Below are positions 17,427 to 25,608 of a DNA stretch of 42,787 bases, one piece after another; position 1 is the first letter of the stretch; each line of letters starts with the position of its first letter. Origin of the DNA: an uncultured Lachnospiraceae bacterium (GTDB taxonomy: Bacteria > Bacillota > Clostridia > Lachnospirales > Lachnospiraceae); NCBI GenBank assembly GCA_947629385.1, contig CANRDO010000028.1:1-42787 (forward strand), given 5' to 3'. The translations under genes were made by a program, and so were the position numbers. The notes under the pieces were generated by a model. The model ran no database searches, had not been told where the DNA came from, and saw only the letters and a list, made by a program, of their open reading frames with translations.

Positions 17427-18267
17427 AGTCTCTCATCTCCTCCCACAAAAGATTGAAATACTCCTGAAACTCCCTTGTGCTCCTGCGCTCGAGCGGCGTA
17501 AGTCCCTCCTGCTCAAATTTGAGTTCGAGAATATTCCGGATCCGCGCCGGGCGCTTTGTCAGAATGATGATGCGGTCCGCCATGCTGACAGCCTCCGAGA
17601 GATCGTGCGTGACGAGCAGCGCCGTCTTCTTCTCCCTGTGCAGGATCTCCGACACATCATCGCACACCGCCAGTCTGGTCTGAAAATCCAGAGCTGAGAA
17701 CGGCTCGTCAAGCAGCAGAAGCTCCGGTCCTAAGGCAAGCGTCCGGATCAGCGCGGCTCTTTGGCGCATCCCTCCGGACAGCTCGCTCGGACGGGCGTCA
17801 CGGAAGCGCTCCAGCCCGTAATCCCTCAGCATCTTTTCGATCTTTGCCTTGCTCTCCTCATTCAGCCTGTGCTGGATCTCCAGACCGAGGACGACGTTCC
17901 GGTAGACCGTGCGCCACTCAAACAGATGATCCTTCTGGAGCATATAGCCGATCCTTCTGCGCAGCGCGGCTGCCGCCGCGGCGTCGGTGACTTCGACAAT
18001 TCCTTTCTCTGTAGAACTGGGCTGTTTTTTCCCTCCGTCGCTTTCTTCCGCTTCCCGCTCCTGCGAAAACACGATCGAGCCGCTCTCCGGAACAAGCAGC
18101 CCGGAAATCAAAGAGAGCAGCGTGGATTTCCCACAGCCGCTCGGCCCTGTTACCGCGATAAATTCTCCCCGCTGCACCTGAAATGATATATTCTGAAGCG
18201 CGCTCGTCTCACCGCCCCTGCTGTGATACGCGTAGCATACGTCCCTAAGTTCCAACAACGGTTTCAC
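17389..18267 (-). CDS. ABC transporter ATP-binding protein, SsuB/TauB/ThiY-system type
   Basis: The 292-residue ATPase powers the permease encoded downstream. It shows Walker A GPSGCGKST (41-49), the Q-loop MLQKDHLFEWRTV (Gln111; the EWRTV ending is typical of the SsuB/TauB group), signature LSGGMRQR (163-170) and Walker B LLLLDEPFSALD (183-194). Between Walker A and the Q-loop lies a Glu/Ser/Ala-rich insertion at about residues 70-98 that most family members lack. The start is GTG at 18267, nine bases after a strong AGGAGG; the nearby ATG is out of frame and immediately followed by TGA. Confidence 0.88.
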   Translation of the reverse strand: MKPLLELRDVCYAYHSRGGETSALQNISFQVQRGEFIAVTGPSGCGKSTLLSLISGLLVPESGSIVFSQEREAEESDGGKKQPSSTEKGIVEVTDAAAAAALRRRIGYMLQKDHLFEWRTVYRNVVLGLEIQHRLNEESKAKIEKMLRDYGLERFRDARPSELSGGMRQRAALIRTLALGPELLLLDEPFSALDFQTRLAVCDDVSEILHREKKTALLVTHDLSEAVSMADRIIILTKRPARIRNILELKFEQEGLTPLERRSTREFQEYFNLLWEEMRDYEEDFPIAAEFV

Positions 18268-18295
18268 ATTTTGACACCTCCTGTCGTCATGCGCC

Positions 18296-18316
18296 GGAAC
18301 CGCAGCAGCCGGTTCC
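18296..18316 (-). other. Leader stem-loop before the ABC ATPase gene
   Basis: GGAACCG and CGGTTCC form a perfect 7-bp stem with a 7-base loop about 15 bases upstream of the ribosome site of the ABC gene. I recognise no riboswitch (no thiamine or SAM box). The T run that follows on the plus strand would suit a terminator, but there is no plus-strand gene ahead of it. Confidence 0.5.
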
Positions 18317-18474
18317 TTTTATATACCCAGGCGACGATCCCGGAAACATGATCCTTACAATCCATAATATGAAACAGGACGCGGCCGGTGTGCGGGAAAC
18401 TTCCGCCGGAAAGGAGGAAGAAGGGTTCTTCAAAGGGAGTTCAGGATCAAATTTCAAAATCAATAAATTTTTCA

Positions 18475-18502
18475 TTGATTTTCTTAAATATCATGTTATA
18501 AT
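18475..18502 (+). promoter_or_regulatory. Promoter of the tRNA-Val/tRNA-Ala unit
   Basis: TTGATT (18475-18480) and a perfect TATAAT (18497-18502) are 16 bases apart. A small perfect hairpin, CTGTAC/GTACAG (18508-18523), lies at the expected 5' end of the transcript. Confidence 0.8.
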
Positions 18503-18532
18503 GATTTCTGTACTGACGTACAGAGAACATAT

Positions 18533-18606
18533 GGAAGCATAGCTCAGCTGGGATGAGCGCTCGCCTGACTAGCGGGAGGTCAAGGGTTCGAGCCCCTTTG
18601 CTTCCA
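18533..18606 (+). tRNA. tRNA-Val (anticodon GAC), unusual anticodon and D loops
   Basis: The acceptor stem GGAAGCA/TGCTTCC, D stem GCTC/GAGC, anticodon stem CTCGC/GCGGG and T arm AAGGG-TTCGAGC-CCCTT fold well. The seven-base anticodon loop reads CTGACTA, giving GAC (valine). Position 37 would be T, whereas a purine is nearly universal there, and the D loop ends in AT where position 21 is normally A. It has a good promoter and is co-transcribed with tRNA-Ala, so it is probably expressed. Discriminator A; CCA not encoded. Confidence 0.75.
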
Positions 18607-18617
18607 TTTCTCTTTTT

Positions 18618-18690
18618 GGGGCATTGGCGCAGCTGGGAGCGCGCCACACTGGCAGTGTGGAGGTCACGGGTTCGAATCCCGTATGCTCCA
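18618..18690 (+). tRNA. tRNA-Ala (anticodon GGC)
   Basis: The acceptor stem GGGGCAT/ATGCTCC contains the G3-U70 pair that marks alanine tRNAs. The D arm is GCGC/GCGC, the anticodon stem CCACA/TGTGG with loop CTGGCAG (anticodon GGC), and the T loop TTCGAAT. Discriminator A; CCA not encoded. It lies 11 bases after tRNA-Val. Confidence 0.95.
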
Positions 18691-18701
18691 CTTTATTGTG
18701 C

Positions 18702-18741
18702 AAATCCGGACATTGACGGTTGTCAGCGTTCGGATTTTTTT
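18702..18741 (+). terminator. Rho-independent terminator of the tRNA unit
   Basis: AAATCCGGAC pairs with GTTCGGATTT around an inner stem TTGAC/GTCAG, followed by a run of seven T residues. Confidence 0.9.
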
Positions 18742-18807
18742 CGTTCCGCTCCATTCTTTCATACCCGGGAATGTCATATTTATGCGCTTTTCCAGGCTTT
18801 GGCAGGC

Positions 18808-19713
18808 TTATGAACCTTGTCCGTTATCCGGAAAACACAGATGAATGCAGAGCACCCCGTCCGCGTACTCGGCGCCGATCCTCCCACCCATTTCCTCCGT
18901 GAGCAGCTTCGCGATGGAAAGCCCAAGCCCTGTCGAAGCCTGCGCGCTGTCCACCGTGTAAAATTTTCCGAAAAGCTGTCCCGTCTTCAGCTCGTCCAGC
19001 CCGGACGCATGATTCGAGAAACGGATCTCCCCTTCCCCTGTCAGGATCACGCGAAGATCTCCGTCGCTGTATTTCGCCGCGTTGCTCAGAATATTTCCGA
19101 AGATCCGCGACAGCGCGTTTCGGTTCAGGAGGCGTTTCACCTTCCGCTCCGGCATCGTGATCTCCGGCGTGATGCCGCGCTGCGCGATCACAGCGTAATA
19201 CGCGGCGATGCTGTCCTCCAGCGCGTCGTTCAGGCTGATCTCCTCCTTCGGGATTTCGCGGGCGGCAGATTTCGCCACCGAATAGCGCAGAAGCTCTCCG
19301 GTCAGCTCTCCCATCGTCCGTGCGCGCTCCTCTATGATCCCAAGATACTCCTGCGCGCGCTCCGGAAGTTCCTCCGCTTTCATCAGCTCCAGATAGCCGC
19401 GGATCGCGGTCAGCGGCGTACGCAGGTCGTGCGAGAGATCCGTCACAGCCTCCTTCAGCTCCAGATCCCCCTGCTGATAGCGCTGCCGCTGCGCGCGGAG
19501 TTTCCTCAGCTCCTCGTTCAATCCGGAGGCGAGCTCCCGCATGACCCTGTCCCGGCTGGATATGTCGATCAGCGTATTGGTATCCTCTGATAACTTTTCC
19601 TCCATGTCTCTGAGGATCTCGCGCGCTGCGCGGTGCAGAAAATACAGCTTCCCGCACAGGAAGATCACTGCAGCCGCCAGCACCACGATCACGATCCAAA
19701 GCCATACTTCCAT
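18808..19713 (-). CDS. Sensor histidine kinase of the ABC-transporter module
   Basis: The 301-residue kinase has one clear N-terminal membrane helix (about 5-22), no sizeable extracellular domain, a DHp helix with LSHDLRTPLTA (phospho-acceptor His95), and a HATPase_c domain with N-box GNILSNAAKYS and G-box GLGLSIAK. This small intramembrane-sensing layout is typical of Firmicutes kinases tied to peptide-antibiotic ABC transporters, where the transporter itself may sense the drug. Its start follows GGAGGCAGTT, 19 bases after the permease gene. Its partner regulator is at the other end of the module (21699-22475). Confidence 0.9.
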   Translation of the reverse strand: MEVWLWIVIVVLAAAVIFLCGKLYFLHRAAREILRDMEEKLSEDTNTLIDISSRDRVMRELASGLNEELRKLRAQRQRYQQGDLELKEAVTDLSHDLRTPLTAIRGYLELMKAEELPERAQEYLGIIEERARTMGELTGELLRYSVAKSAAREIPKEEISLNDALEDSIAAYYAVIAQRGITPEITMPERKVKRLLNRNALSRIFGNILSNAAKYSDGDLRVILTGEGEIRFSNHASGLDELKTGQLFGKFYTVDSAQASTGLGLSIAKLLTEEMGGRIGAEYADGVLCIHLCFPDNGQGS

Positions 19714-19732
19714 AACTGCCTCCGCCTTCTTA

Positions 19733-20569
19733 TCAGTTCAGATCCTTCCGTTGAAACAGCCAGATCCCGGCTCCCGTCACGAGCAGGAGCTCGACCGCCG
19801 AGACGATGGGCCAGCGCAGCGGATGCAGACCATCCAGATTCGAAATCTGGATACACTGTCCCATCGGCATAACATCGTGCATCCACTGATAGACCTCACG
19901 CTTCGTCCCCTTCAGATAGCGCGGGTTCGGCGTCTCCTCCACCTCCAGAGGCCGCATGGTCTCCGTGTCGATCAGCGTGTAGCTCATGTTGTTTTCCGGC
20001 TCGCTCAGCCTGTTTTCGATCGACGCGCTTACATACATCATGCCGAGTATCAGCAGAATCCCCAGCACCACGCCCGTGGTCCGGCTCGCGCAGAGCATCA
20101 CGAGCAGCGTCAGGATCGCGGCAAACACGCAGACCACGCAGATCAGGCAGAACGTATACCACGCGATCGTCACAAGACTGCGTCGGAAAACGCCCAGCAG
20201 CGGGATCCCGACCAGCGCCGTCGCCGCGAAATGCGACACAACGGCAAGCAGCCCCGAACAAATCGAGACAGCCAGGGCCGAAAGATAGATGGATATCCGC
20301 TCATGGCCGACGACAAGCTTGTTGCGGATCGTCCCATAGCTGAATTCTCCTCCGAGAAACAGTCCGCAGATCACCGCGAGGGCGAGTGCGAATTCCGGGG
20401 ACGAGGAAAACGCCTGCCGCGCCAGCTCCTGTTCAAATCCGAATTTCTGCAGGGAGTTCCAGCAGTCATAGTAGTTATAGGAGTCGAGCGCAAAAACGGC
20501 CGCCACACAGAGCCAGAGCACCCGACTGCGGAGCAGCCGGAAAAGATCCGCCGAGATCAGCTTACGCAT
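19733..20569 (-). CDS. ABC-2 type permease, BcrB/LanE-like
   Basis: The 278-residue membrane protein has about six helices (around 12-30, 60-80, 98-122, 136-162, 166-185 and 250-270), with a hydrophilic extracellular loop between the last two. It pairs with the ATPase encoded upstream to form an exporter of the bacitracin or lantibiotic immunity kind. The ATG at 20569, eight bases after GGAGG, overlaps the end of the ATPase gene by eight bases; a GTG three codons earlier is too close to the ribosome site. The substrate is not predictable from sequence. Confidence 0.82.
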   Translation of the reverse strand: MRKLISADLFRLLRSRVLWLCVAAVFALDSYNYYDCWNSLQKFGFEQELARQAFSSSPEFALALAVICGLFLGGEFSYGTIRNKLVVGHERISIYLSALAVSICSGLLAVVSHFAATALVGIPLLGVFRRSLVTIAWYTFCLICVVCVFAAILTLLVMLCASRTTGVVLGILLILGMMYVSASIENRLSEPENNMSYTLIDTETMRPLEVEETPNPRYLKGTKREVYQWMHDVMPMGQCIQISNLDGLHPLRWPIVSAVELLLVTGAGIWLFQRKDLN

Positions 20570-21476
20570 CGCGCTCACCTCCTATCAGTCTCATATAGAA
20601 GCTCTCCAGGCTCGCCTCATGCTCCTGAACCGAGAGAAGCTCGCAGTCCTCCCCTGCAAGTGAAATCGCAAGCTGCGACACATTCACCGCGGAATAGATC
20701 TCCGCCTGTGTCTCTGAAAGAATGCGATACTCCACACCCATCCGGTCGAGTACGCGCGCGAGCGGCCGCGTATCCGTGACCGTCAGCTGAGCGCACTTCC
20801 TGTTCTCCCTCTCCAGCTCCTGCGCGCTCAGCTCCCGCACCATATGTCCCCGGTCGATAAAGCCGTAATGCGTCGCGATCCTCGCCAGCTCGTCGAGGAT
20901 ATGACTGGAGATCAGCACCGTGATCTGGCGCTCCCGGTTCAGACGCAGGATCAGCTCGCGGATCTCTACGATTCCCTGCGGATCGAGTCCGTTCATCGGC
21001 TCGTCCAGCACGAGAAAATCCGGATCCCCGGCAAGCGCGATGGCGATCCCAAGCCTCTGCCTCATGCCGAGGGAAAACCTTCCCGCTTTTTTTCGTCCCG
21101 TATCCTCCAGCCCGACCAGAGCCAAAAGTCTCTCAATCCCCTCGTCGGACGGCAGTCCCAGGATCCGGTACTGGTATCTCAGATTCTCCTCCGCCGTCAT
21201 GTCCGGGCAGATCGACGGCTGTTCAATGATCGCCCCCATCCTGCGCCTTGCGCGCGCGATCTCCAGATCATTGCTGTCTCTGTCGTACAGCGTGTAGCTC
21301 CCGGACGTCGGCGTCTGCAGCCCGCAGATCTGCCGGATCAGCGTCGTCTTTCCGGCCCCGTTTCTGCCTACAAAGCCGTAAATCGCTCCGCGCGGGACAT
21401 GCATCGCGAGGCCGTCCAGCGCCTTGCAGTGCCGGTACGTTTTCGTCAGTCCGTCTGTCGTCAGTACATAGTCCAA
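20562..21476 (-). CDS. ABC exporter ATP-binding protein, BcrA/LanF-like
   Basis: The 304-residue ATPase shows Walker A GRNGAGKTT (37-45), Q-loop IIEQPSICPDM, an atypical signature FSLGMRQR in place of LSGGQ (usual for BcrA-type ATPases), and Walker B FLVLDEPMNGLD. The C-terminal 90 residues are the accessory domain of drug exporters. The start is TTG at 21476, eight bases after AGGAGG. It begins a unit ATPase-permease-kinase that is preceded by a repeat-type operator, so it is likely induced by the cognate response regulator in reply to a cell-envelope-active peptide. Confidence 0.87.
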   Translation of the reverse strand: MDYVLTTDGLTKTYRHCKALDGLAMHVPRGAIYGFVGRNGAGKTTLIRQICGLQTPTSGSYTLYDRDSNDLEIARARRRMGAIIEQPSICPDMTAEENLRYQYRILGLPSDEGIERLLALVGLEDTGRKKAGRFSLGMRQRLGIAIALAGDPDFLVLDEPMNGLDPQGIVEIRELILRLNRERQITVLISSHILDELARIATHYGFIDRGHMVRELSAQELERENRKCAQLTVTDTRPLARVLDRMGVEYRILSETQAEIYSAVNVSQLAISLAGEDCELLSVQEHEASLESFYMRLIGGERDA

Positions 21477-21609
21477 AATGTCTTCCTCCTTTTCCGGGGC
21501 GGCTCACGAAAGTATTCAGCTTACCTCACTCCCGCGGAAACAGACCCGTCCATGCGCGACTCAACGACGAGTCTTTCCGCAGCGCTTCTGTCCGCCCTCT
21601 GACAGAGGC

Positions 21610-21666
21610 ATCATATCTGATAAACATAAAGAAAGCGGTAAAGGGATCCGTAAAGAAAGTGTAAAG
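21610..21666 (-). promoter_or_regulatory. Candidate response-regulator operator (four GTAAAG repeats) and promoter of the ABC module
   Basis: On the plus strand ATAAAG (21626-21631) and three exact GTAAAG copies (21638-21643, 21650-21655, 21661-21666) recur every 11 or 12 bases, about one helical turn (CTTTAC on the transcribed strand). TATGAT (21610-21615, minus) would be the -10 box; the matching -35 position reads CCGCTT, which is poor. Direct repeats at helical spacing next to a weak -35 box are typical for OmpR-family activators. Confidence 0.6.
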
Positions 21667-21682
21667 ATTTCCGGCTGCATGA

Positions 21683-21719
21683 AAGCCGGCCGGATCGGTC
21701 AGTCCTCCGCAGCCGGCTT
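21683..21719 (-). repeat. Inverted repeat at the end of the response regulator gene
   Basis: AAGCCGGC (21683-21690) and GCCGGCTT (21712-21719) form a perfect 8-bp stem overlapping the last codons and the stop codon. No T run follows, so it is at most a weak terminator or an mRNA-stabilising hairpin. Confidence 0.5.
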
Positions 21720-22475
21720 CATCCGAAATCCGATTCCCCATACCGCTTCGATATAATCTCTGCCGCCAGGCTCCCGCAGCTTTCTGCGCAGGTTGCTGAC
21801 ATGCATCTTTAATGAGTTTTCTGTGCAGTCCGGCGTGTCGTCCTCAATCCGGTCCAGCAGCTGCGATTTCGAGAGCACCTGCGTCGGATTCTGCATCAGA
21901 AGGCGCAGGATCGCGCATTCCGTGCGGGTCAGGTGAACGACGGCTGTCGTTGCGTCTGACTTTACAGCTGTTGCCGCTGCCGTCTTTGTAATCGTCAATT
22001 CGGCAGATACCGGGTCTGATGTCCCGGCTTTCAAACCTCCTGCATCCCCTCCGAATGTAACTGTATGCAGATCCAGATCCAGCACAAGATCCTCAAAATA
22101 CAGCCGGCGCGCCGCCGTCTTCCCCTCTGCCATGCGCAGCTGCACGGCAATCCGCGCGAGAAGCTCCTGCAGATCAAACGGCTTCGTCACATAGTCCGCC
22201 GCGCCGCCAAGCAGCAGCGCCACCTTGCTCTGCACGTCCGCCTTCGCGCTCACGACGATCACCGGGATCCCCGATATCCGCGGCAGCAGCTCCTCTCCGT
22301 CAAGCCCCGGCAGCATCAGATCCAGCAGAACCAGATCCGGCCGCTTCCGGTCCAGCACATAGAGCGCCTCCGTCCCCGAATACGCGCGCAGGACATTGTA
22401 GTTTTCCCGGCGCAGCGCTTCCTCCAGCATATTCCCAATGTGCAGGTCATCGTCTATGATCAGTATCGTGGTCAA
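21699..22475 (-). CDS. OmpR-family response regulator
   Basis: The 258-residue protein has a receiver domain with the acidic pocket DDD (8-10), phospho-acceptor Asp52 in LLDLMLPG and Lys98 in VTKPFDL, followed by a winged-helix DNA-binding domain ending in YIEAVWGIGFRM. A low-complexity Ala/Thr/Gly insertion of about 40 residues (about 143-183) interrupts the N-terminal beta sheet of the DNA-binding domain. The start is TTG at 22475, seven bases after GGGAGG. It precedes the ABC/kinase genes and is the likely ligand of the GTAAAG repeats downstream. Confidence 0.9.
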   Translation of the reverse strand: MTTILIIDDDLHIGNMLEEALRRENYNVLRAYSGTEALYVLDRKRPDLVLLDLMLPGLDGEELLPRISGIPVIVVSAKADVQSKVALLLGGAADYVTKPFDLQELLARIAVQLRMAEGKTAARRLYFEDLVLDLDLHTVTFGGDAGGLKAGTSDPVSAELTITKTAAATAVKSDATTAVVHLTRTECAILRLLMQNPTQVLSKSQLLDRIEDDTPDCTENSLKMHVSNLRRKLREPGGRDYIEAVWGIGFRMKPAAED

Positions 22476-22507
22476 ATGTCAGCCTCCCTAATAGAATTAT
22501 CTTGAAC

Positions 22508-23581
22508 CTAGCGCAGCTCCCGGTACGCCTCCACCCGGATCTGCTCAAAGGTGCTCATGCTGTGGTAGATTTCCGCCGCCATGTCGATGAGCGGGAACGT
22601 GGCCACAGCCCCGCTGCCCTCTCCAAGACACAGTCCTGCGTCCAGCGCGGGAGATAAACCGAGCTCTCCCAGCACCCTACGCGCCGCGGGTTCTTTCGAG
22701 GCGTGTGTGGCGATCATGTATCCGGCTGCCTCTGGACAGAGCCGGATCGCCAAAAGCGCCGCCACGGAAGAGATGAACCCATCGATCAGCACCGGGATAT
22801 GGCAGTACGCCCCGCCGAGGAATAGCCCCACCATGCCGGCGATGTCGAATCCGCCGACGCAGGAGAGAACAGTCAATGGATCTTTTTCTGCCAAGTCCCA
22901 GCGCGCGATCGCTTCACGAATCACACGTATCTTTTTCTCCAGTCCTGCGCTCGTGAGCCCGGCGCCACGCCCCGTCATCTCCTCTGCCGGAACCTTGAGC
23001 AGAGCCGCCGCGACTGCACTGGAGGTCGTCGTGTTCCCGATCCCCATCTCGCCGGTCGCGATCAGGCTGTATCCCTCTTCTTTTAGCTCGCACGCCAGCC
23101 GCAGTCCGGTCTCGACCGCCGCAGCTGCCTGCTCCCGCGTCATCGCAGGCTCCCGTGCAAAATTCTTTGTCCCGTATGCGATTTTTCTCTTTTCCACGCG
23201 CGGGGTGTCCGTCGCCATGCCGATATCAATCGGGCGAATATCCGCGCCACTCATCCGGCACATGATCGCCGCACACGACTTCTCGTCCAAAAAATTCTCC
23301 GCGACAATCGCTGTAACCTCCTGTCCCGTTTGAGTCACACCCTCCGCAACCACGCCGTTGTCCGCGCACATCGGCACAAGAATCTTTTTTTCTGTATTCA
23401 CCTGCGGCGAATGCTGCGCGCCTGCGATCCTCACAATCACATCCTCCAGCCAGCCGAGACTGTGTAACGGCTTGGCGATGCTGTCCCAGCGCCGCTGCGC
23501 GATTTCTGCCGCCTCCCTGTCACAGGGGACGATCTTATTTATGCCTTCTTCCAAAGTGATCTCTGTCTTACCCATCTGCAT
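22508..23581 (-). CDS. cobT: Nicotinate-nucleotide-dimethylbenzimidazole phosphoribosyltransferase
   Basis: CobT moves the phosphoribosyl group from nicotinate mononucleotide to the lower-ligand base (dimethylbenzimidazole or another base in anaerobes), giving alpha-ribazole phosphate for the cobalamin nucleotide loop. At 357 residues it has normal length and carries the conserved GEMGIGNTTTSSAV segment and the GEGSGAVATFPLID motif that contains the catalytic glutamate. The ATG at 23581 lies five bases after GGAG. Other late cobalamin genes in the window are the CobC-like phosphatase, cbiB and cobS, but they are in separate units. I see no cobalamin riboswitch in the 155 bases upstream. Confidence 0.95.
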   Translation of the reverse strand: MQMGKTEITLEEGINKIVPCDREAAEIAQRRWDSIAKPLHSLGWLEDVIVRIAGAQHSPQVNTEKKILVPMCADNGVVAEGVTQTGQEVTAIVAENFLDEKSCAAIMCRMSGADIRPIDIGMATDTPRVEKRKIAYGTKNFAREPAMTREQAAAAVETGLRLACELKEEGYSLIATGEMGIGNTTTSSAVAAALLKVPAEEMTGRGAGLTSAGLEKKIRVIREAIARWDLAEKDPLTVLSCVGGFDIAGMVGLFLGGAYCHIPVLIDGFISSVAALLAIRLCPEAAGYMIATHASKEPAARRVLGELGLSPALDAGLCLGEGSGAVATFPLIDMAAEIYHSMSTFEQIRVEAYRELR

Positions 23582-23657
23582 TTCGTCTCCTTGTCCATAC
23601 TATAAAGCCCGTTCTGTGCATTCGGCCGAAGATTTTCCTGACCGCAAATACTGCCTG

Positions 23658-23688
23658 AAAAAGGCTTCCGGAGAAATACCGGAAGCCT
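23658..23688 (-). terminator. Rho-independent terminator after the GGDEF/EAL gene
   Basis: On the minus strand AGGCTTCCGG and CCGGAAGCCT make a perfect 10-bp stem with a 7-base loop, followed by five T residues. Confidence 0.92.
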
Positions 23689-23736
23689 CTGCAATCTTGA
23701 AACATTCCCTGATCATGCAAACTGTGTGAAAAGCCC

Positions 23737-25566
23737 CTACGCCTCTACTACGATGCGCGGATTCCCCGGCTCCTCAAAGAGCTCCTCCAACTGCTCCAGC
23801 ATAATCGGCCTCGAGAACAGAAATCCCTGATATGTATTCGGCTTGTAGGAATCGACCATTTCCAGTGTCTCGACATCCTCCACGCCCTCCACACACACGG
23901 AAATGCCAAAATCCCGTGCACACTGTATGGTAGACTTGATGATGTACTGGTCGGCCGGATTCACAACGATATCCGCGACAAACTTTCTGTCTATCTTGAT
24001 CGAGTCAAACGAGAGGTCTCTCAACAATGCCAGCGACGAATGTCCCGTTCCAAAATCGTCTGCCGCGATATGGATTCCCTGCGCCCGCAGATAATCCAGA
24101 TTCTCCTGCAGGATCGCTTGCTGAACCGAGCTGCAATGCTCCGTCAACTCCAGGATAAGATTCTCCGGCGGGAAATCCATCTGCCGTACGATCGAGATCA
24201 CATCCGTCTTGAAAGCCACGTGCTCCAACTGCCGGTAGGAGACATTCACGCTGATCTTGAAATCTGGATGTCTGTCCACAATCGGCCGGATGCTGCCAAG
24301 CGCCGTCTGCAGGATCCACAGTCCCAGCTCATAGAAGCATCGGTCGTTCTCCAGGATCGGGATGAATTCAATCGGAGGAACAACTCCCCACTCCTCGCTC
24401 TTCCAGCGGACCAAAGCCTCAGCGCCGATGACGGTTCCGTCGATCTGTACCTGCGGCTGATACATGAGATAAAACCCGCTGAAATCCTTGTATAGCACAC
24501 TTCGGATGATCGCGTCGATCATCTCAAGCTTCCTTCTGGTGCTGCCGTGCCGGCTGTCGTCGAAGTAAACCAACTCACCCTGCTCTTCCTGCTTTGAGAT
24601 ACTGAGAGCATATTCGAGCTCCGCCAGTACAGCCGTCTCTTCCGCCTCAATCTTCCGGAAGCTCAACGCTCCGCCACACAGGGCAAGACTGACCCTGGAC
24701 TTGCCGAGATACAGATCGTTTCTGGCAATATCGCTCGCCTTCTGATACAGGCGCTGCGTATCCTCATACCCGGCAACCACGGTCAGCAGCGCGAACTTCG
24801 TCCCGTTTAAGCGAAACACCATTCCGTGACCACGCAACAAGTCGCGCAGCTTTTGTCCAAACATCTGAAGGATCTGATTCCCGCAGATATAGCCATAGGT
24901 ATTATTCACTCTGCGGAACTGGCTGAGCCCGACCATGAGAAGATTCACCGGCTGCTCCACAGTCTTGCACTTGCGCAAGGTGTCCATCAGCTTGTAGACA
25001 TTATAAAGATTCGTCACGGAATCGACATCGTCAATCACGCCATGATTGTAAATCGTTCCCGCAAAGATATCCGGCCCGGCGCCGTCTGACTTCAGCAGAT
25101 ATCCCTTGCAGGTACACAGAATATAAATTCCTGCTTTATTTCTGGCGCGGTACGTCACATCGTGATATTGCTTCTTACCTGTGAAGACTGCCTTGAGATC
25201 GCTCAGATAAAGTTCCCTGTCGTCCGGATGAATACGCTCCAGCCAGATATTTCCGGCATCACGCATGTACTCTCCCGGAAGATCAAACTCCTCCACGATC
25301 GACTTTGACCAGCGCGAGATATTCGTTTCCATATTGCACATGAACAGATAACGCTCACTGGACGACTCGGCAAACGCATCAAACGCCCTACCTCCCAGTC
25401 CGATCAGATCCCGCCCCTTGAGGCTCTCGCCGAGGAGCAGCAATTCTTCTCCCAGCCGCTGCCTGCTCTTTGGAAGCTTGTCGATCTCCATGGACGCCGT
25501 CTGCGGCGTATAGAGCAGATCTTTGACATATTCAAATAGGATTTCTTCCCCGCTGAGCTTTTTCAT
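23737..25566 (-). CDS. PAS / degenerate GGDEF / EAL cyclic-di-GMP protein
   Basis: The 609-residue cytoplasmic protein has a PAS-like sensor (about 66-175), a GGDEF-fold domain (about 180-340) and an EAL domain (about 345-605). The GGDEF active site is replaced by RLNGTKF (252-258), so cyclase activity is unlikely. The EAL domain keeps EALVRW (Glu383), the ELTEH glutamate, DDFGTGHSSL, KIDRKF and EGVE, so it should hydrolyse cyclic-di-GMP, with the dead GGDEF possibly acting as a GTP sensor. The ATG at 25566 follows AGAGGA; an upstream in-frame start lacks a site. It is monocistronic with a strong promoter and terminator. Confidence 0.9.
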   Translation of the reverse strand: MKKLSGEEILFEYVKDLLYTPQTASMEIDKLPKSRQRLGEELLLLGESLKGRDLIGLGGRAFDAFAESSSERYLFMCNMETNISRWSKSIVEEFDLPGEYMRDAGNIWLERIHPDDRELYLSDLKAVFTGKKQYHDVTYRARNKAGIYILCTCKGYLLKSDGAGPDIFAGTIYNHGVIDDVDSVTNLYNVYKLMDTLRKCKTVEQPVNLLMVGLSQFRRVNNTYGYICGNQILQMFGQKLRDLLRGHGMVFRLNGTKFALLTVVAGYEDTQRLYQKASDIARNDLYLGKSRVSLALCGGALSFRKIEAEETAVLAELEYALSISKQEEQGELVYFDDSRHGSTRRKLEMIDAIIRSVLYKDFSGFYLMYQPQVQIDGTVIGAEALVRWKSEEWGVVPPIEFIPILENDRCFYELGLWILQTALGSIRPIVDRHPDFKISVNVSYRQLEHVAFKTDVISIVRQMDFPPENLILELTEHCSSVQQAILQENLDYLRAQGIHIAADDFGTGHSSLALLRDLSFDSIKIDRKFVADIVVNPADQYIIKSTIQCARDFGISVCVEGVEDVETLEMVDSYKPNTYQGFLFSRPIMLEQLEELFEEPGNPRIVVEA

Positions 25567-25608
25567 ATCGTCATTTCCTCTTATGACTGCAAACAATAAT
25601 CCACTTTC

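Noticed and set aside
18296..18320. Plus-strand terminator hairpin followed by TTTT
   Set aside because: There is no plus-strand gene upstream for it to terminate; the ABC gene runs the other way, so a leader stem-loop is a better reading.
18533..18606. Amber-suppressor tRNA (CTA within the anticodon loop)
   Set aside because: Only the frame that gives anticodon GAC allows a 5-bp anticodon stem with a 7-base loop; centring CTA breaks the stem.
23582..23736. Cobalamin riboswitch upstream of cobT
   Set aside because: The stretch is too short once the terminator of the preceding gene is removed, and no B12-box (GCCACTG-type) sequence is visible.
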